Of a stretch of DNA of 64,000 bases, positions 1 through 7,424 are shown one piece after another (the first letter of the stretch is position 1; each line of letters begins with the position of its first letter). The stretch is from the NCBI RefSeq assembly GCF_000720175.1, contig NZ_JOIX01000019.1:1-64000 (forward strand), written 5' to 3'. The notes beneath the pieces are model-generated. The model saw only the letters and a program-made list of their open reading frames with translations. It ran no database searches and was not told where the DNA came from. The position numbers were made by a program, and so were the translations under genes. The DNA is from Streptomyces sp. NRRL S-337 (GTDB lineage: Bacteria; Actinomycetota; Actinomycetes; Streptomycetales; Streptomycetaceae).

Positions 1-19
1 GCACCCACCACAAACCCAG

Positions 20-243
20 CCCGCCGCAGGCGCAACGGCGAACAACAACCGCGGCGGGACGGCCAAGTACGTGCGGGGCGCCGCAAAGCGCAACGGCGAC
101 CAAGCCCCGCGACGCAGCAGACGGCTACGTGCGGGGCGCCGCAAAGCGCGCAACGGCGAACAACCCCGACGGCGGGACAGACAGCCACGTGCGGCGCGCC
201 GCCAAGCGCAGCGGAACGGCGGGAGAGACGGGTACGTGGGAAG
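20..243. repeat. Degenerate tandem repeat, unit about 60 bp
   Basis: Blocks beginning ACGTGCGGSGCGCCGC start at 69, 127 and 187, with a shorter remnant (ACGTGGG) at 234. Each is followed by a variable AACGGCGAACAAC-like stretch, which is also present before the first block. All three plus-strand frames stay open, and fragments of one peptide theme (YVRGAAKR...ANN..GGT) turn up in different frames. This suggests either an eroded coding repeat whose frame was lost through indels, or a purely intergenic GC-rich repeat. No gene is called here. The block lies just beyond the 3' end of the phosphopantetheinyl transferase-like gene. Confidence 0.6.
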
Positions 244-981
244 TCAGCGCAGGCGCCAAACGCGTAGGCCGGAGGCCGGGGCGAGGGTGGCTGCGGAGGC
301 GACCGTGCGGGGGCCGGTGGGGAGGTCGCGTACGTAGGCGATGCCGCCGGGGTGGGCCAGGGACGCCGGGATGACGACCTTGCCGTCGCGCGCCTCGCTC
401 AGCGCGTCGATCTCGTCGGCGAGGGCCAGCCCGCCGCGGCCGGTCAGCCGCAGGGCCGCCTCCTTACGGGTCCACAGCTGGGCCAGCCGGTGGGCCCGCC
501 GGTCCTCCGGGGCCTCCTGGACGTAACGGCGCTCCAACGAGGTGAAGGGCAGCAGCAGTTCGCCTACCGGGCCGCGCGGCACGGTGTGGACGGAGAGCGC
601 CACCGGGAGGTCCCTGGACACGGCGAGGAACTGGCGCCCGGGGTCGGTGGCGATGCCGAGGCAGAGACGCGTGCCCGGAGGCCAGCCGGCCGCGGCCGGG
701 GGCGCGGCGGACACCGGGCGGCCGAACCCGTCGTGGGTCACCGGAATATCCCGCGGAGAACACTCGAGTAACCGGCCGAGAAATTCTGTCAAACAGTGGG
801 GTTGGCGAATGTCTTCGCCGTCCGACCAGAATATGTGTAATGCGCCGTCGGCTAATTCGTCGGTGCGATCCGGGTGCCAAATACCCTCGTCACCAGGCAC
901 GTTGGACGTGCCACCGGGGTCGGCGGGTATGAGCGAATGGCCGCTCGGGTGCGTGTCACAGAAAGGCTCGTCCCCCCGCAT
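244..981 (-). CDS. Sfp-type 4'-phosphopantetheinyl transferase homologue with degenerate active site
   Basis: Would transfer phosphopantetheine from CoA to a carrier-protein serine; the neighbouring ACP is the obvious substrate. The C-terminal family signature WTRKEA is intact at residues 170-175, followed by a GRGG turn, and the length (245 aa) is normal. Two usual upstream motifs are not recognisable. Where the SHS stretch is expected the protein reads GIATDPG (109-115), and where the Mg-binding G(I/V)D.E motif is expected it reads VALSVHT (127-133). The ATG at 981 was chosen because GAGGGG lies 6 nt upstream; an in-frame start at 1041 lacks a ribosome site. It follows the ACP gene on the same strand but is separated from it by a terminator hairpin. 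Family assignment is fairly sure, activity is not. Confidence 0.72.
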   Translation of the reverse strand: MRGDEPFCDTHPSGHSLIPADPGGTSNVPGDEGIWHPDRTDELADGALHIFWSDGEDIRQPHCLTEFLGRLLECSPRDIPVTHDGFGRPVSAAPPAAAGWPPGTRLCLGIATDPGRQFLAVSRDLPVALSVHTVPRGPVGELLLPFTSLERRYVQEAPEDRRAHRLAQLWTRKEAALRLTGRGGLALADEIDALSEARDGKVVIPASLAHPGGIAYVRDLPTGPRTVASAATLAPASGLRVWRLR

Positions 982-1420
982 ACATCCCCTCGCACCATGT
1001 CTCCTTTCTACGGATGGATGACATCCGAGAAAGCAGTGCACTGAGTCGATTTGATTTACCGTTCGGAGATCCTCAAGGTAACCCTGGTCTATGCCTGCGT
1101 CAACAAGCGACGACCGAAAATCAACTCTGGTTTACTCATCGGCATTACCAGATTTCGCCAAGTTTGTGGCCGAGGTGGCGATGCCGGGCGCTCCCCGGCC
1201 CTGCTCCGGCCAGGCCGACCGGGGGCGGCTCGCGCAGGGCCTTGACCTGCGAGGTAGCCGCAACTGCCGTGTGTGCGTTGCCAGTTGTGGCGCCTGACCG
1301 ATATTCACATTCGCCGCCGCCCAGGGCGACAGCGGCGCGCTCCTGCCGGGCGGGACCGCACGCCGGCAGGAGCGCGCGCCGGCCCAGGGGACCGCGTGGC
1401 GTACGCGTTCCGGGCGGGCC
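982..1420. other. Gene-free gap between the ACP and PPTase-like genes
   Basis: The left part (about 1040-1150) is less GC-rich than its surroundings and is the likely promoter region of the PPTase-like gene. The right part holds the terminator hairpin described separately. Open frames here have no ribosome sites and no recognisable protein. Confidence 0.5.
1335..1377 (-). terminator. Intrinsic-type terminator hairpin after the ACP gene
   Basis: A perfect 15-bp inverted repeat: GCGCGCTCCTGCCGG at 1335-1349 pairs with 1363-1377 across a 13-nt loop. It begins about 44 nt past the ACP stop codon on the minus strand. There is no clear U-tract, as is common in high-GC actinobacteria. Confidence 0.7.
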
Positions 1421-1675
1421 TCAGGACGCCAGCTGCTTCTCGACCCGGAGCACAATGTCCAAAACTCTACGCATGTCCTTCATTTCCTCTTCGGGCAGTG
1501 CGATCCCGAAGCGCTCCTCGGCGACCACGATCACCTCGGCCATGGCCAGGGAGTCCACGTCCAACTCCTCGACCAGCGACTTCTCTTCGGTCACCTCGGC
1601 CGGTACGACGCCGGCCACCTCGTGCAGGATCTCTGCGAGCTGAGCAACGATCTCTTCTCTGGGTGGAACGGTCAT
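1421..1675 (-). CDS. Acyl carrier protein
   Basis: An 84-aa acidic four-helix carrier protein. The phosphopantetheine attachment motif is DVDSLAMAEV, with Ser42 as attachment site, followed by a typical helix III/IV ending (ALPEEEMKDMRRVLDIV). The ATG at 1675 follows GAGAGGTGATCGTC; longer in-frame extensions upstream are Arg/Pro-rich and implausible. It is transcribed away from the enoyl reductase, dehydratase and ligase genes, so it probably carries the acyl chain those enzymes load and process. It is too isolated from fab genes to be the housekeeping AcpP, and a dedicated secondary-metabolic ACP is more likely (inference). Confidence 0.9.
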   Translation of the reverse strand: MTVPPREEIVAQLAEILHEVAGVVPAEVTEEKSLVEELDVDSLAMAEVIVVAEERFGIALPEEEMKDMRRVLDIVLRVEKQLAS

Positions 1676-1797
1676 GACGATCACCTCTCTGTCGGACACG
1701 GGCGGGGCATGGGCCTTCGGCCGGATGGACGGCCGCACGGGTGCCGGGCGTACGGCCCGAGCGTGGCCCGAGTACGGCCCGGGTGGGTGGCCGGGCG

Positions 1798-1833
1798 CAC
1801 GGCCGGATGCACGGCCGAATGCACGGCGCCCGC
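1798..1833. repeat. Short 12-bp tandem repeat (CACGGCCGRATG)
   Basis: About three units of a CACGGCCGGATG / CACGGCCGAATG / CACGGCGCCCGC series lie upstream of the ACP gene, inside a broader stretch rich in CGGCCC. It sits in the 5' region of the ACP transcript. No function can be read from it. Confidence 0.45.
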
Positions 1834-1902
1834 ACTGCCGCCCACGCGAAGTGACGGAGTGCGGCCGCGCCGGCGCGCATACGTGACCCAAGAGTCACTG
1901 TT

Positions 1903-1964
1903 TTGACTATGCTTGACTATTCCAGTCAACTGGAGGTCGGATAGGTTGTCAATGACGACCTATC
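1903..1964. promoter_or_regulatory. Divergent control region: direct and inverted repeats
   Basis: This is the AT-richest part of the 366-nt gap between the divergent ACP and enoyl reductase genes. TTGACTAT occurs at 1903-1910 and again at 1913-1920, one helical turn apart. The second copy starts an inverted repeat, TTGACT (1913-1918) and AGTCAA (1924-1929). A second dyad has arms GATAGGT (1940-1946) and ACCTATC (1958-1964) with an inner GTC/GAC pair. Spaced direct repeats are typical of SARP sites and dyads of TetR or MarR sites. No regulator gene adjoins within the window. Confidence 0.6.
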
Positions 1965-2041
1965 AAGACCAAGGCCGGACATTGGTGTTGAGTTTTGTCC
2001 GGTGACTCTGAAGTCGAGGACGAGTCAGACGGAGGCACCGC

Positions 2042-2812
2042 ATGAGCGGTCTGCTCGACGGAAAACAGCTGGTGATCACCGGTGTGATCACCGAAAGCTC
2101 GATCGCCTACGCGGTGGCCCGGCTCGCCCAGGAAGAGGGCGCCAAGATCGTCCTCACCGCGTACGGGCGGCCGAGTCTGGTGTCCCGGCTCGCCCGGCGG
2201 CTGCCGGTGGAACCGCCTGTCGTGGAACTGGACGTCACCGACGAAGCCCAGCTCAGCACGCTCGCCGACCGGGTCGGCGCCCATCTGGACGGACTCGACG
2301 GCGTACTGCACTCGGTCGCCCACGCCCCCGCCGCCTGCCTGGACGGCGGCTTCCTGACCGCCCCGTGGCGCGATGTGTCCGCCGCGCTGCACACCTCCAC
2401 GTACTCCCTGGTGGCGCTCACCATGGCCTGCCGGCCACTACTGCGCCCGGGCGCCTCCGTCGTCGGCGTGGATTTCGACGCCTCGCGGGCCTGGCCCGGC
2501 TACGACTGGATGGGCGTCGCCAAGGCGGGGCTGGAGGCCTGTTCCCGCTATCTGGCGCGGGACCTCGGCGGCCACGGCATACGCGCCAACCTTGTCGCGG
2601 CCGGTCCGCTGCGCACCCTGGCCGCCCGGGGCATCGGCGGCGACGGCCCGTCCTTCGAGAAGAGCTGGTCGGCGCGGGCCCCGCTGGGCTGGGACCCGCA
2701 GGACGCGGAACCGGTGGCCCGTACCTGCCTGGCCCTGCTCTCGGACTGGCTGCCCGCCACCACCGGCGAGATCGTCCACGCGGACGGCGGCCACCACATG
2801 ATCGGCGACTGA
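2042..2812 (+). CDS. InhA/FabI-type enoyl-[acyl-carrier-protein] reductase
   Basis: A short-chain dehydrogenase-fold enzyme that reduces trans-2-enoyl-ACP with NADH. It follows mycobacterial InhA closely from end to end. The nucleotide-binding segment is VITGVITESSIA (11-22), the catalytic pair is Tyr154 and Lys161 in YDWMGVAK, then NLVAAGPLRTLA, and a C-terminal LLSDWLPATTGEI..ADGG. The preceding VGVDFDASRA carries the conserved Phe. Length (256 aa) is normal. The ATG follows GACGGAGG. It is the first gene of a plus-strand run with the dehydratase-like protein and ligase, divergent from the ACP. An extra, cluster-linked copy beside the housekeeping FabI is inferred. Confidence 0.93.
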   Translation: MSGLLDGKQLVITGVITESSIAYAVARLAQEEGAKIVLTAYGRPSLVSRLARRLPVEPPVVELDVTDEAQLSTLADRVGAHLDGLDGVLHSVAHAPAACLDGGFLTAPWRDVSAALHTSTYSLVALTMACRPLLRPGASVVGVDFDASRAWPGYDWMGVAKAGLEACSRYLARDLGGHGIRANLVAAGPLRTLAARGIGGDGPSFEKSWSARAPLGWDPQDAEPVARTCLALLSDWLPATTGEIVHADGGHHMIGD

Positions 2813-2818
2813 CGCACG

Positions 2819-3412
2819 ATGGCGGTCAGAGCGACCTCCGGGCCGGCCGACCGTCCGGCGCCCGACACCGGCACCCGCCCAGGCAGCACCGGCACCGTCC
2901 CCGGCATTGGCTCAGGTGGCGGGGCCGGGCCTACCAGGCCCGACGGCGGTATCCGCACCACCGGCCGGGCACCGGATGGCCTCCGCTGCGGCCCGTACGT
3001 GCTCGACCGGGCGCGGATCGCCGGGTTCGCCGCCGCGGTCGGCGACCCGCACCCCGCCTACACGGACCCGGTCGCCGCCCGCGCTCTCGGCCACCCCGAC
3101 ACGCTCGCCCCGCCCACCTACCTCGTCACCCTCGCGGCGCACGCCGAGGACCAACTGCTGTGCGCCCGGCCGGACATACCCGGTCTCGACGGTGCCGTGC
3201 ACCGCGCCCAGAGCCTGCGGCAAGCCCGCCCCGCCCACGCCGGCGACGTCCTCCACGCGACCGTCCGCCTCACCGACGTCACGCACCTCGCCGGCCGTCG
3301 GCTCCTCACCCTCGACTGCGCCTTCCACGACGCGGACGGCCTGTGGGTGGCCACCACCACCTCCACCCTGCTGTGCCGCCCCCTCGCCCCCACGGGATCG
3401 GAGCACCCATGA
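2819..3412 (+). CDS. MaoC/HadA-like single hot-dog dehydratase subunit
   Basis: The first 55 residues are Pro/Gly/Thr-rich and probably disordered. They are followed by one FAS1-type dehydratase hot-dog domain (about 58-185): a start like GPYVLDRARIAGFAAAVGD, then PHPAYTD, and a final strand ending STLLCR. In HadAB-type enzymes this HadA-like half binds substrate while a HadB partner supplies the catalytic Asp/His. No hydratase Asp-(x4)-His motif is visible, and no HadB-like gene lies in the window. It begins 6 nt after the enoyl reductase stop and ends in an ATGA overlap with the ligase. Probable role: dehydration of 3-hydroxyacyl-ACP (inference). Confidence 0.72.
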   Translation: MAVRATSGPADRPAPDTGTRPGSTGTVPGIGSGGGAGPTRPDGGIRTTGRAPDGLRCGPYVLDRARIAGFAAAVGDPHPAYTDPVAARALGHPDTLAPPTYLVTLAAHAEDQLLCARPDIPGLDGAVHRAQSLRQARPAHAGDVLHATVRLTDVTHLAGRRLLTLDCAFHDADGLWVATTTSTLLCRPLAPTGSEHP

Positions 3413-4944
3413 CCGACACCATCGCCCCTCCGGTCGCCGCCGCCCGGCTCGTCGACGGCACCGCGGCCCCGCGCGGCGGCACCCAGAACCCGCCCGACGC
3501 CGCCGGCGCCCTCGACGGACCGGCGCTCGGGCACCGGCTGGCGGCCACCGCGCACGCGCTGCACGGGCTCGGCATCCGCGCCGGTGACCGGGTCCTGGTC
3601 CAGGGCGACAACAGCATCGACTACGTCGTCACGCTGCTGGCCCTGATGCGGCTGGACACCTCACTCGTCCCGCTCGACCACCGGCTCTCCGCCGCCGACG
3701 CCGCCGCGGCCGCCCGCCAGGCCCGGGCCCGCTGGCTCGTCACCGCCGCGGACCGCACCACCGGCTTCCCCGGCATCCCCGACCACCGCATCGTCCACTA
3801 CCCGCACCTCGCCCCCGTCCCCCCACCCCCGCCCTCATCCGTATCCGCGTCCGCGTCGGCGTCCGCCCTGGCGCCCCTGGCCCCCGGGGCCGACCCCCTC
3901 GACGCCTGGTTCCGCCGCCCCGACGCGCTCGTCCTGTGGTCCTCGGGCACCACGGGACGCCCCAAGGGCATCGTCAAACCCGGCCACGCCGTCCTCGACA
4001 ACTCGCTGCGCACCATCCGTGCCATGGGCTACCGCGCGGACGACGTCCTCGCGCCGCTGCTGCCCTTCTCGCACCAGTACGGACTCTCCGTCATCCTGCT
4101 GTGGTGGCTGGCCCGTTGCACCCTGCTGGTCACCCCGTACCAGCGGCTCGACGCGGCGGTCGGCCAGGCCGCCGCGCACGGCGCCACCGCCGTGGACGCC
4201 GCACCGTCCACCTACCACTCGCTGCTCGGCGTCGTCCGCCGCCGCCCGGAAGTACGCGCCGGTCTCGCCGGCGTCCGCGTCTGGGGTGTGGGCGGCGCGC
4301 CCCTCCCGGCGCCCCTGGCCGAGTCCTTCCGCACGACAATGGGCCGCCCGTTGCTGGACGGCTACGGCCTGACGGAACTCGGCAACGTCGCACTGGCCAC
4401 ACCGGACTCACCGCACGGCTGCGGGCACCCACTGCCCGGCATACGGCTCCGCGTGCTGCGCCCGGACGGCACCGTTGCCGCGCCCGGCGAACTCGGCGGC
4501 ATCGAGGTGCGCTCCCCCGGCCTGATGGCCGGCTACCTCCGCGAGGACGGCTCACTCAGTCCCGTCGACCCGGCCGCCTGGTACCCGACGGCCGATCTCG
4601 GCAGCGTCGACGCCGACGGCACCGTACGGGTGGCGGGCCGCAATCAGGCCGTGCACCGGCTGGGCTTCACGCTCTACCCCGAGAGCCTGGAGCGCCGTGC
4701 CGAGGCCTGCGGCCGCCCGGTCAAGGTCCTGGCGGTGGAAGACCAACGCCGCGGTAGCGCACTGCACTTCGTCGTCGCGGACCCGGAGGGCGGTGCCCCG
4801 CTCACCTGGCGCCGGCGCCTCGCCGAGCACCTCGCGGAGTACGAACAGCCCAACGCGGTCCATGTCGTCGACCACTTCCCCCTCACCGCCAACGGAAAGC
4901 CGGACACGCGTGCGTTGCGTGCTCAGCTGGGGCTGGGGTCCTGA
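3409..4944 (+). CDS. Class I adenylate-forming acyl ligase (fatty acyl-AMP / acyl-CoA ligase)
   Basis: Activates a carboxylic acid as an acyl-adenylate for transfer to CoA or a carrier protein. The P-loop motif SSGTTGRPKG is at 178-187, DGYGLTELGN at 317-326, the hinge motif TADLG at 394-398, and the C-terminal catalytic lysine is in NGKPDTR (Lys497). Length (511 aa) is normal. A Pro/Ser/Ala linker (about 136-158) interrupts the N-terminal domain. The ATG overlaps the upstream stop (ATGA). Next to a stand-alone ACP the likely acceptor is that ACP, which would make this a starter-loading enzyme. Substrate cannot be read from the sequence. Confidence 0.9.
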   Translation: MTDTIAPPVAAARLVDGTAAPRGGTQNPPDAAGALDGPALGHRLAATAHALHGLGIRAGDRVLVQGDNSIDYVVTLLALMRLDTSLVPLDHRLSAADAAAAARQARARWLVTAADRTTGFPGIPDHRIVHYPHLAPVPPPPPSSVSASASASALAPLAPGADPLDAWFRRPDALVLWSSGTTGRPKGIVKPGHAVLDNSLRTIRAMGYRADDVLAPLLPFSHQYGLSVILLWWLARCTLLVTPYQRLDAAVGQAAAHGATAVDAAPSTYHSLLGVVRRRPEVRAGLAGVRVWGVGGAPLPAPLAESFRTTMGRPLLDGYGLTELGNVALATPDSPHGCGHPLPGIRLRVLRPDGTVAAPGELGGIEVRSPGLMAGYLREDGSLSPVDPAAWYPTADLGSVDADGTVRVAGRNQAVHRLGFTLYPESLERRAEACGRPVKVLAVEDQRRGSALHFVVADPEGGAPLTWRRRLAEHLAEYEQPNAVHVVDHFPLTANGKPDTRALRAQLGLGS

Positions 4945-5045
4945 GGGGGATGGATTCTCAAGTCTTTTGGGGTTGCAGGTTGTTCTTGTTCAGCTAGGGA
5001 TGGTGCGTTGCACCGCACATCGTGCTGCAGCGGTGCCTCTGCGTC

Positions 5046-5130
5046 TCGTCTTGCCTCGTCTTGCCTTGGCTTGCTCTTCTTGCCTTGGCTTGCTCTTGTC
5101 TCGGCTCGGTTCGGCTCGGCTCGTCTCGGC
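5046..5130. repeat. Low-complexity tandem repeats (19-bp unit, then CTCGG runs)
   Basis: TTGCCTTGGCTTGCTCTTC at 5061-5079 is repeated with one change at 5080-5098. A related CTTGCCTCGTC block precedes it, and a run of TCGGCTCGGT-like units (5099-5130) follows. It lies in the 273-nt gap between the convergent ligase and DUF6344-like genes. No coding sense, and no clean terminator stem seen. Confidence 0.65.
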
Positions 5131-5217
5131 GACGCGGAGCTGTCACGCGCCGTCCCGCCCGTGTCAGGGCCGGCGGGCCTGGCCGGTGGAAATGATCGCG
5201 AAGACCTGCCGCCGGGC

Positions 5218-5778
5218 TCAGACCGTACGGGCGGTGTGCGCACGGCGACGGGCCGCCGGGATGACCGCGGGGCGCGGGTTCACGGTGTCGGGGGTCTGCG
5301 GTGCGGCCCCGGCGGTGGCGGTGGGCAGCGGCTCGGTGCCGCGGATGCAGCGGCTGCGCAGACCGGGAGAGGCACCGTGCGCCTCGGCGTGGATGCGCTG
5401 CTTGATGGTGGGCGGCAGCTCGGGCCGGGTAAGCATCGGCAGGGCGGGTGCGGCGGTCTGGCCGTACCGCGTCACCGTGCGCGGCGCCGGCACCGTGGGC
5501 CCCTCGACGACCGGTGTCTCCAAGGCGGGCGTCTCCGCCCGCTGTGTCGGGGCAGCGGGTGCCGCCGCGACGGGTGTCCCTGGTGCCGGGGTATCCGGGC
5601 CCGGGCCGTCCGCGCCCCGCGGCTCGGTACCCGCGTCCGTCTTGCCCAGCGTCCGCTCGTAGAGCGCGGCCTCCCGGCGCGCCGCCGATGCCGGCGCGGA
5701 GACACCCAGCGATGCCAGCAACTTGCCGAGCACGGCAAGGCACATCGCCCAGAACGTCATGACCTTGTTCGCAGCCAT
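5218..5778 (-). CDS. DUF6344-like hypothetical protein with N-terminal hydrophobic segment
   Basis: A 186-aa protein. The N-terminus (MAANKVMTFWAMCLAVLGKL) is a signal-anchor-like hydrophobic helix, and the middle is Pro/Ala/Thr-rich and probably extended. A conserved-looking patch near the C-terminus reads LPPTIKQRIHAEAHGASP, which resembles the Streptomyces DUF6344 family as I remember it. The ATG at 5778 follows GTGAGGAGCC, a good ribosome site. A perfect dyad lies 20 nt upstream of the start. Function unknown; membrane-anchored or secreted by inference. Confidence 0.7.
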   Translation of the reverse strand: MAANKVMTFWAMCLAVLGKLLASLGVSAPASAARREAALYERTLGKTDAGTEPRGADGPGPDTPAPGTPVAAAPAAPTQRAETPALETPVVEGPTVPAPRTVTRYGQTAAPALPMLTRPELPPTIKQRIHAEAHGASPGLRSRCIRGTEPLPTATAGAAPQTPDTVNPRPAVIPAARRRAHTARTV

Positions 5779-5797
5779 GGCTCCTCACTTCCCATCA

Positions 5798-5818
5798 GGA
5801 TCTCCGTAGTGGAGATCC
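5798..5818. promoter_or_regulatory. Perfect 8-bp dyad upstream of the DUF6344-like gene
   Basis: GGATCTCC (5798-5805), a 5-nt spacer GTAGT, then GGAGATCC (5811-5818). It sits 20 nt upstream of the minus-strand start, between the probable promoter and the ribosome site. It is better placed for an operator or leader hairpin than for a terminator. Confidence 0.55.
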
Positions 5819-6189
5819 GCTTGCTTCCCTCTGTACTTCGGTTGCACCGCCGCAGTTGCACCGCTCCGCTCGCATCGCTTACGTTGCGCCGCTTCTGTTG
5901 CGTTTTCTTATGATGAGTACGCAATGGGAGGATTCACGGACCGACGCCCCCGGGTCGGCGTTCTTCCGATGAACACCACCCGTACGCAGTAGCTGCCGCG
6001 GGTGCGCGCCGCGGACTCCCGGGTTATGGCGGGTCGGGGCAGCCGTGCCCGGCCCGCGATCCAGGCCGGTCGAAGCAGGGGGCGGGGCAGGGGCGGGGCA
6101 GAGGTCGATACAGGTCGGCGCAGCTCGGGCAGGCCGGAGCAGGCCGGAGCAGGCCGGGGCAGGGGCCCGCAGGCGGAGTGGGCCGGGGT
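5819..6189. other. Gene-free stretch with GGCCGGAGCA-type short repeats
   Basis: The left part (5820-5935) is comparatively AT-rich and probably holds the promoter of the DUF6344-like gene. The right part has tandem AGGCCGGAGC units near 6128-6162 just beyond the DUF5994 stop. A CCGAC/GTCGG stem near 5941-5957 may act as a weak terminator. Open frames through here are out-of-frame shadows. Confidence 0.4.
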
Positions 6190-6606
6190 TCAGGCCGGGG
6201 TGACCGGGTGCAGCGCTCCCGTGCGGGCCATCTCGGCCATCATGCGGACGGCCTCGGGTTCGGGGGTGGCGGGCGGGATGATCAGCAGGTCCCAGCGGCC
6301 GTGGCCGGTGGAGACGAGGCAGAGGGTGTCCGGGCCGTGGTGGCCGGTGGTCCGGCGCAGGCGGACGACGTGCCCGTCGACGATGATCCGGGCCGGCAGG
6401 GCGGGCCAGGCATCGCCGTTGACGGTGGCGTGGGTGATCCGCGGCCAGTCGAAGGGCAACGCCATCAGCAGCGCCGGGAGTTCGGCCAGCAGATCGGTCG
6501 AATGCGGCCACCAGACACCGTCGATGCGCCGGACCGTCTCGCTGTGCGGGGCGATGGCGACCCGGGCGACGGGCGGCGGGGCGTGGTGCTGCCCGGCGGT
6601 CGTCAC
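6190..6606 (-). CDS. DUF5994 family protein
   Basis: A 138-aa protein with the family pattern I recognise: RVAIAPH..., then DGVWWPHSTDLLAELPALL, a central WPRITHATVN, and a late GRWDLLIIPPATPEPEAVRMM. The family is common in Streptomyces, soluble and of unknown role. Its start overlaps the stop of the small membrane-protein gene on the same strand (ATGA), so the two form one translation-coupled transcript. Confidence 0.8.
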   Translation of the reverse strand: MTTAGQHHAPPPVARVAIAPHSETVRRIDGVWWPHSTDLLAELPALLMALPFDWPRITHATVNGDAWPALPARIIVDGHVVRLRRTTGHHGPDTLCLVSTGHGRWDLLIIPPATPEPEAVRMMAEMARTGALHPVTPA

Positions 6607-6839
6607 AGGTCGCCACCCGTCTTGCCGGAGGGCGGTGGGGAGGGTGGTGGGCCGGCCAGTGGTCCCGGCCCGGCGCCGTCGCGCTGGCGCCTGCGGATCC
6701 GCTGCCGCATCGACTGCATCCGGTCCGCGTGCCGGTGGGTGGCCATCCGTCCGGCCTGCTGGGCATTCACCCGGGCGATGAGCAGCGCTCCCAGCGCGAT
6801 CAGCGCCAGCAGTACGACCACGGTCAACAGAGTCTGCAT
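6603..6839 (-). CDS. Small single-pass membrane protein
   Basis: A 78-aa protein. One hydrophobic helix (about 2-24, LLTVVVLLALIALGALLIA) is followed by an Arg/His-rich cytoplasmic stretch and a Pro-rich tail. The ATG at 6839 fits GAGG 8 nt upstream; an in-frame GTG at 6848 would put that site directly against the start. The stop overlaps the DUF5994 start, so it is the first gene of a two-gene operon. No family recognised. Confidence 0.65.
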   Translation of the reverse strand: MQTLLTVVVLLALIALGALLIARVNAQQAGRMATHRHADRMQSMRQRIRRRQRDGAGPGPLAGPPPSPPPSGKTGGDL

Positions 6840-6869
6840 GGTGCTCACCTCACTCGGGCGAACCGCGGC

Positions 6870-6990
6870 AGATCGGCGGACGGCGGACGGTCTGTGCGCG
6901 GCGGACGATCTCTGTACGGCGACCGATCGGTGTCCGGCAACCGCTCGGTGTCCGGCAATCGGTCCGTGTCCGGCAGACGATCATCCGGGT
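6870..6990. repeat. 18-bp tandem repeat array
   Basis: About six degenerate 18-bp units of the GTGTCCGGCAACCGNTCG type. Read on the minus strand they encode a DRLPDT-like hexapeptide series, but that frame has no credible start or ribosome site and collides with the promoter of the small membrane-protein gene. I treat it as a non-coding or decayed repeat. Confidence 0.55.
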
Positions 6991-7179
6991 CCCACAGACG
7001 GTCGGTGGATCGCGGCCGATCCTGGTGCGCCCGGTGTTGTGGGTCCCCGAGTCCCTTGGTGCTTTTACGGTACCCCGCACGGGCCCGGCGCATCCCTCCG
7101 TAGCAGGTGAAGGGCCCTGTGCGCTCGGTAACGGGACCGACCGGGCCGCCTGCCGACCGGCCCTTGCCCAAGCCTGCCA

Positions 7180-7307
7180 ACGGCCGGCGGCCGACGGCTG
7201 GCGGCCGGCGGCCGGCGGCCGGCGGCCGTGGTCCGCCAACTTCGACGCCAACTTCGACGTCGACTTCGACGTCGACTTCCATGCCGCCTTCTACACCGAC
7301 TTCTACA
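7180..7307. repeat. GGCCGGC run followed by 12-bp repeats leading into an operator
   Basis: GGCCGGC-type units (about 7180-7228) run into six degenerate 12-bp units of pattern NACTTCNACGNC (about 7237-7308). The last units (GCCTTCTACACC, GACTTCTACAAG) contain the TTCTACA half-site of the adjoining BlaI-type operator. The remainder of the 585-nt gap between the membrane-protein gene and the repressor shows no gene. Confidence 0.55.
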
Positions 7308-7318
7308 AGCCTGTAGAT
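7301..7318. promoter_or_regulatory. BlaI/MecI-type operator upstream of the repressor gene
   Basis: TTCTACA-AGCC-TGTAGAT, a near-perfect dyad with the TACA...TGTA core typical of BlaI/MecI/CopY sites. It lies 106 nt upstream of the repressor start and has the same arms and 4-nt spacer as the site at 8077. Autoregulation is inferred. Confidence 0.65.
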
Positions 7319-7424
7319 TTTACTTCCGTACGGCCTCGGCGCACCTCAGGCGTCGGCGGGTGCCGGTGTCCAAGATGCCCCGGCGTCCCGGCCTGCGGGG
7401 CCCCGCGCGATGGGAGGCGGCGGC

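Noticed and set aside
2002..3408. Upstream extension of the ligase frame to 2002
   Set aside because: It would overlap the enoyl reductase and dehydratase genes with Arg/Gly-rich sequence. The ATG at 3409 overlapping the upstream stop starts the real family homology.
6845..7282. 145-codon minus-strand frame through the repeat arrays
   Set aside because: Composed only of repeat translation (VDVEVDVEV, DRLPDT units), with no start signal, and running into the start of the small membrane-protein gene.
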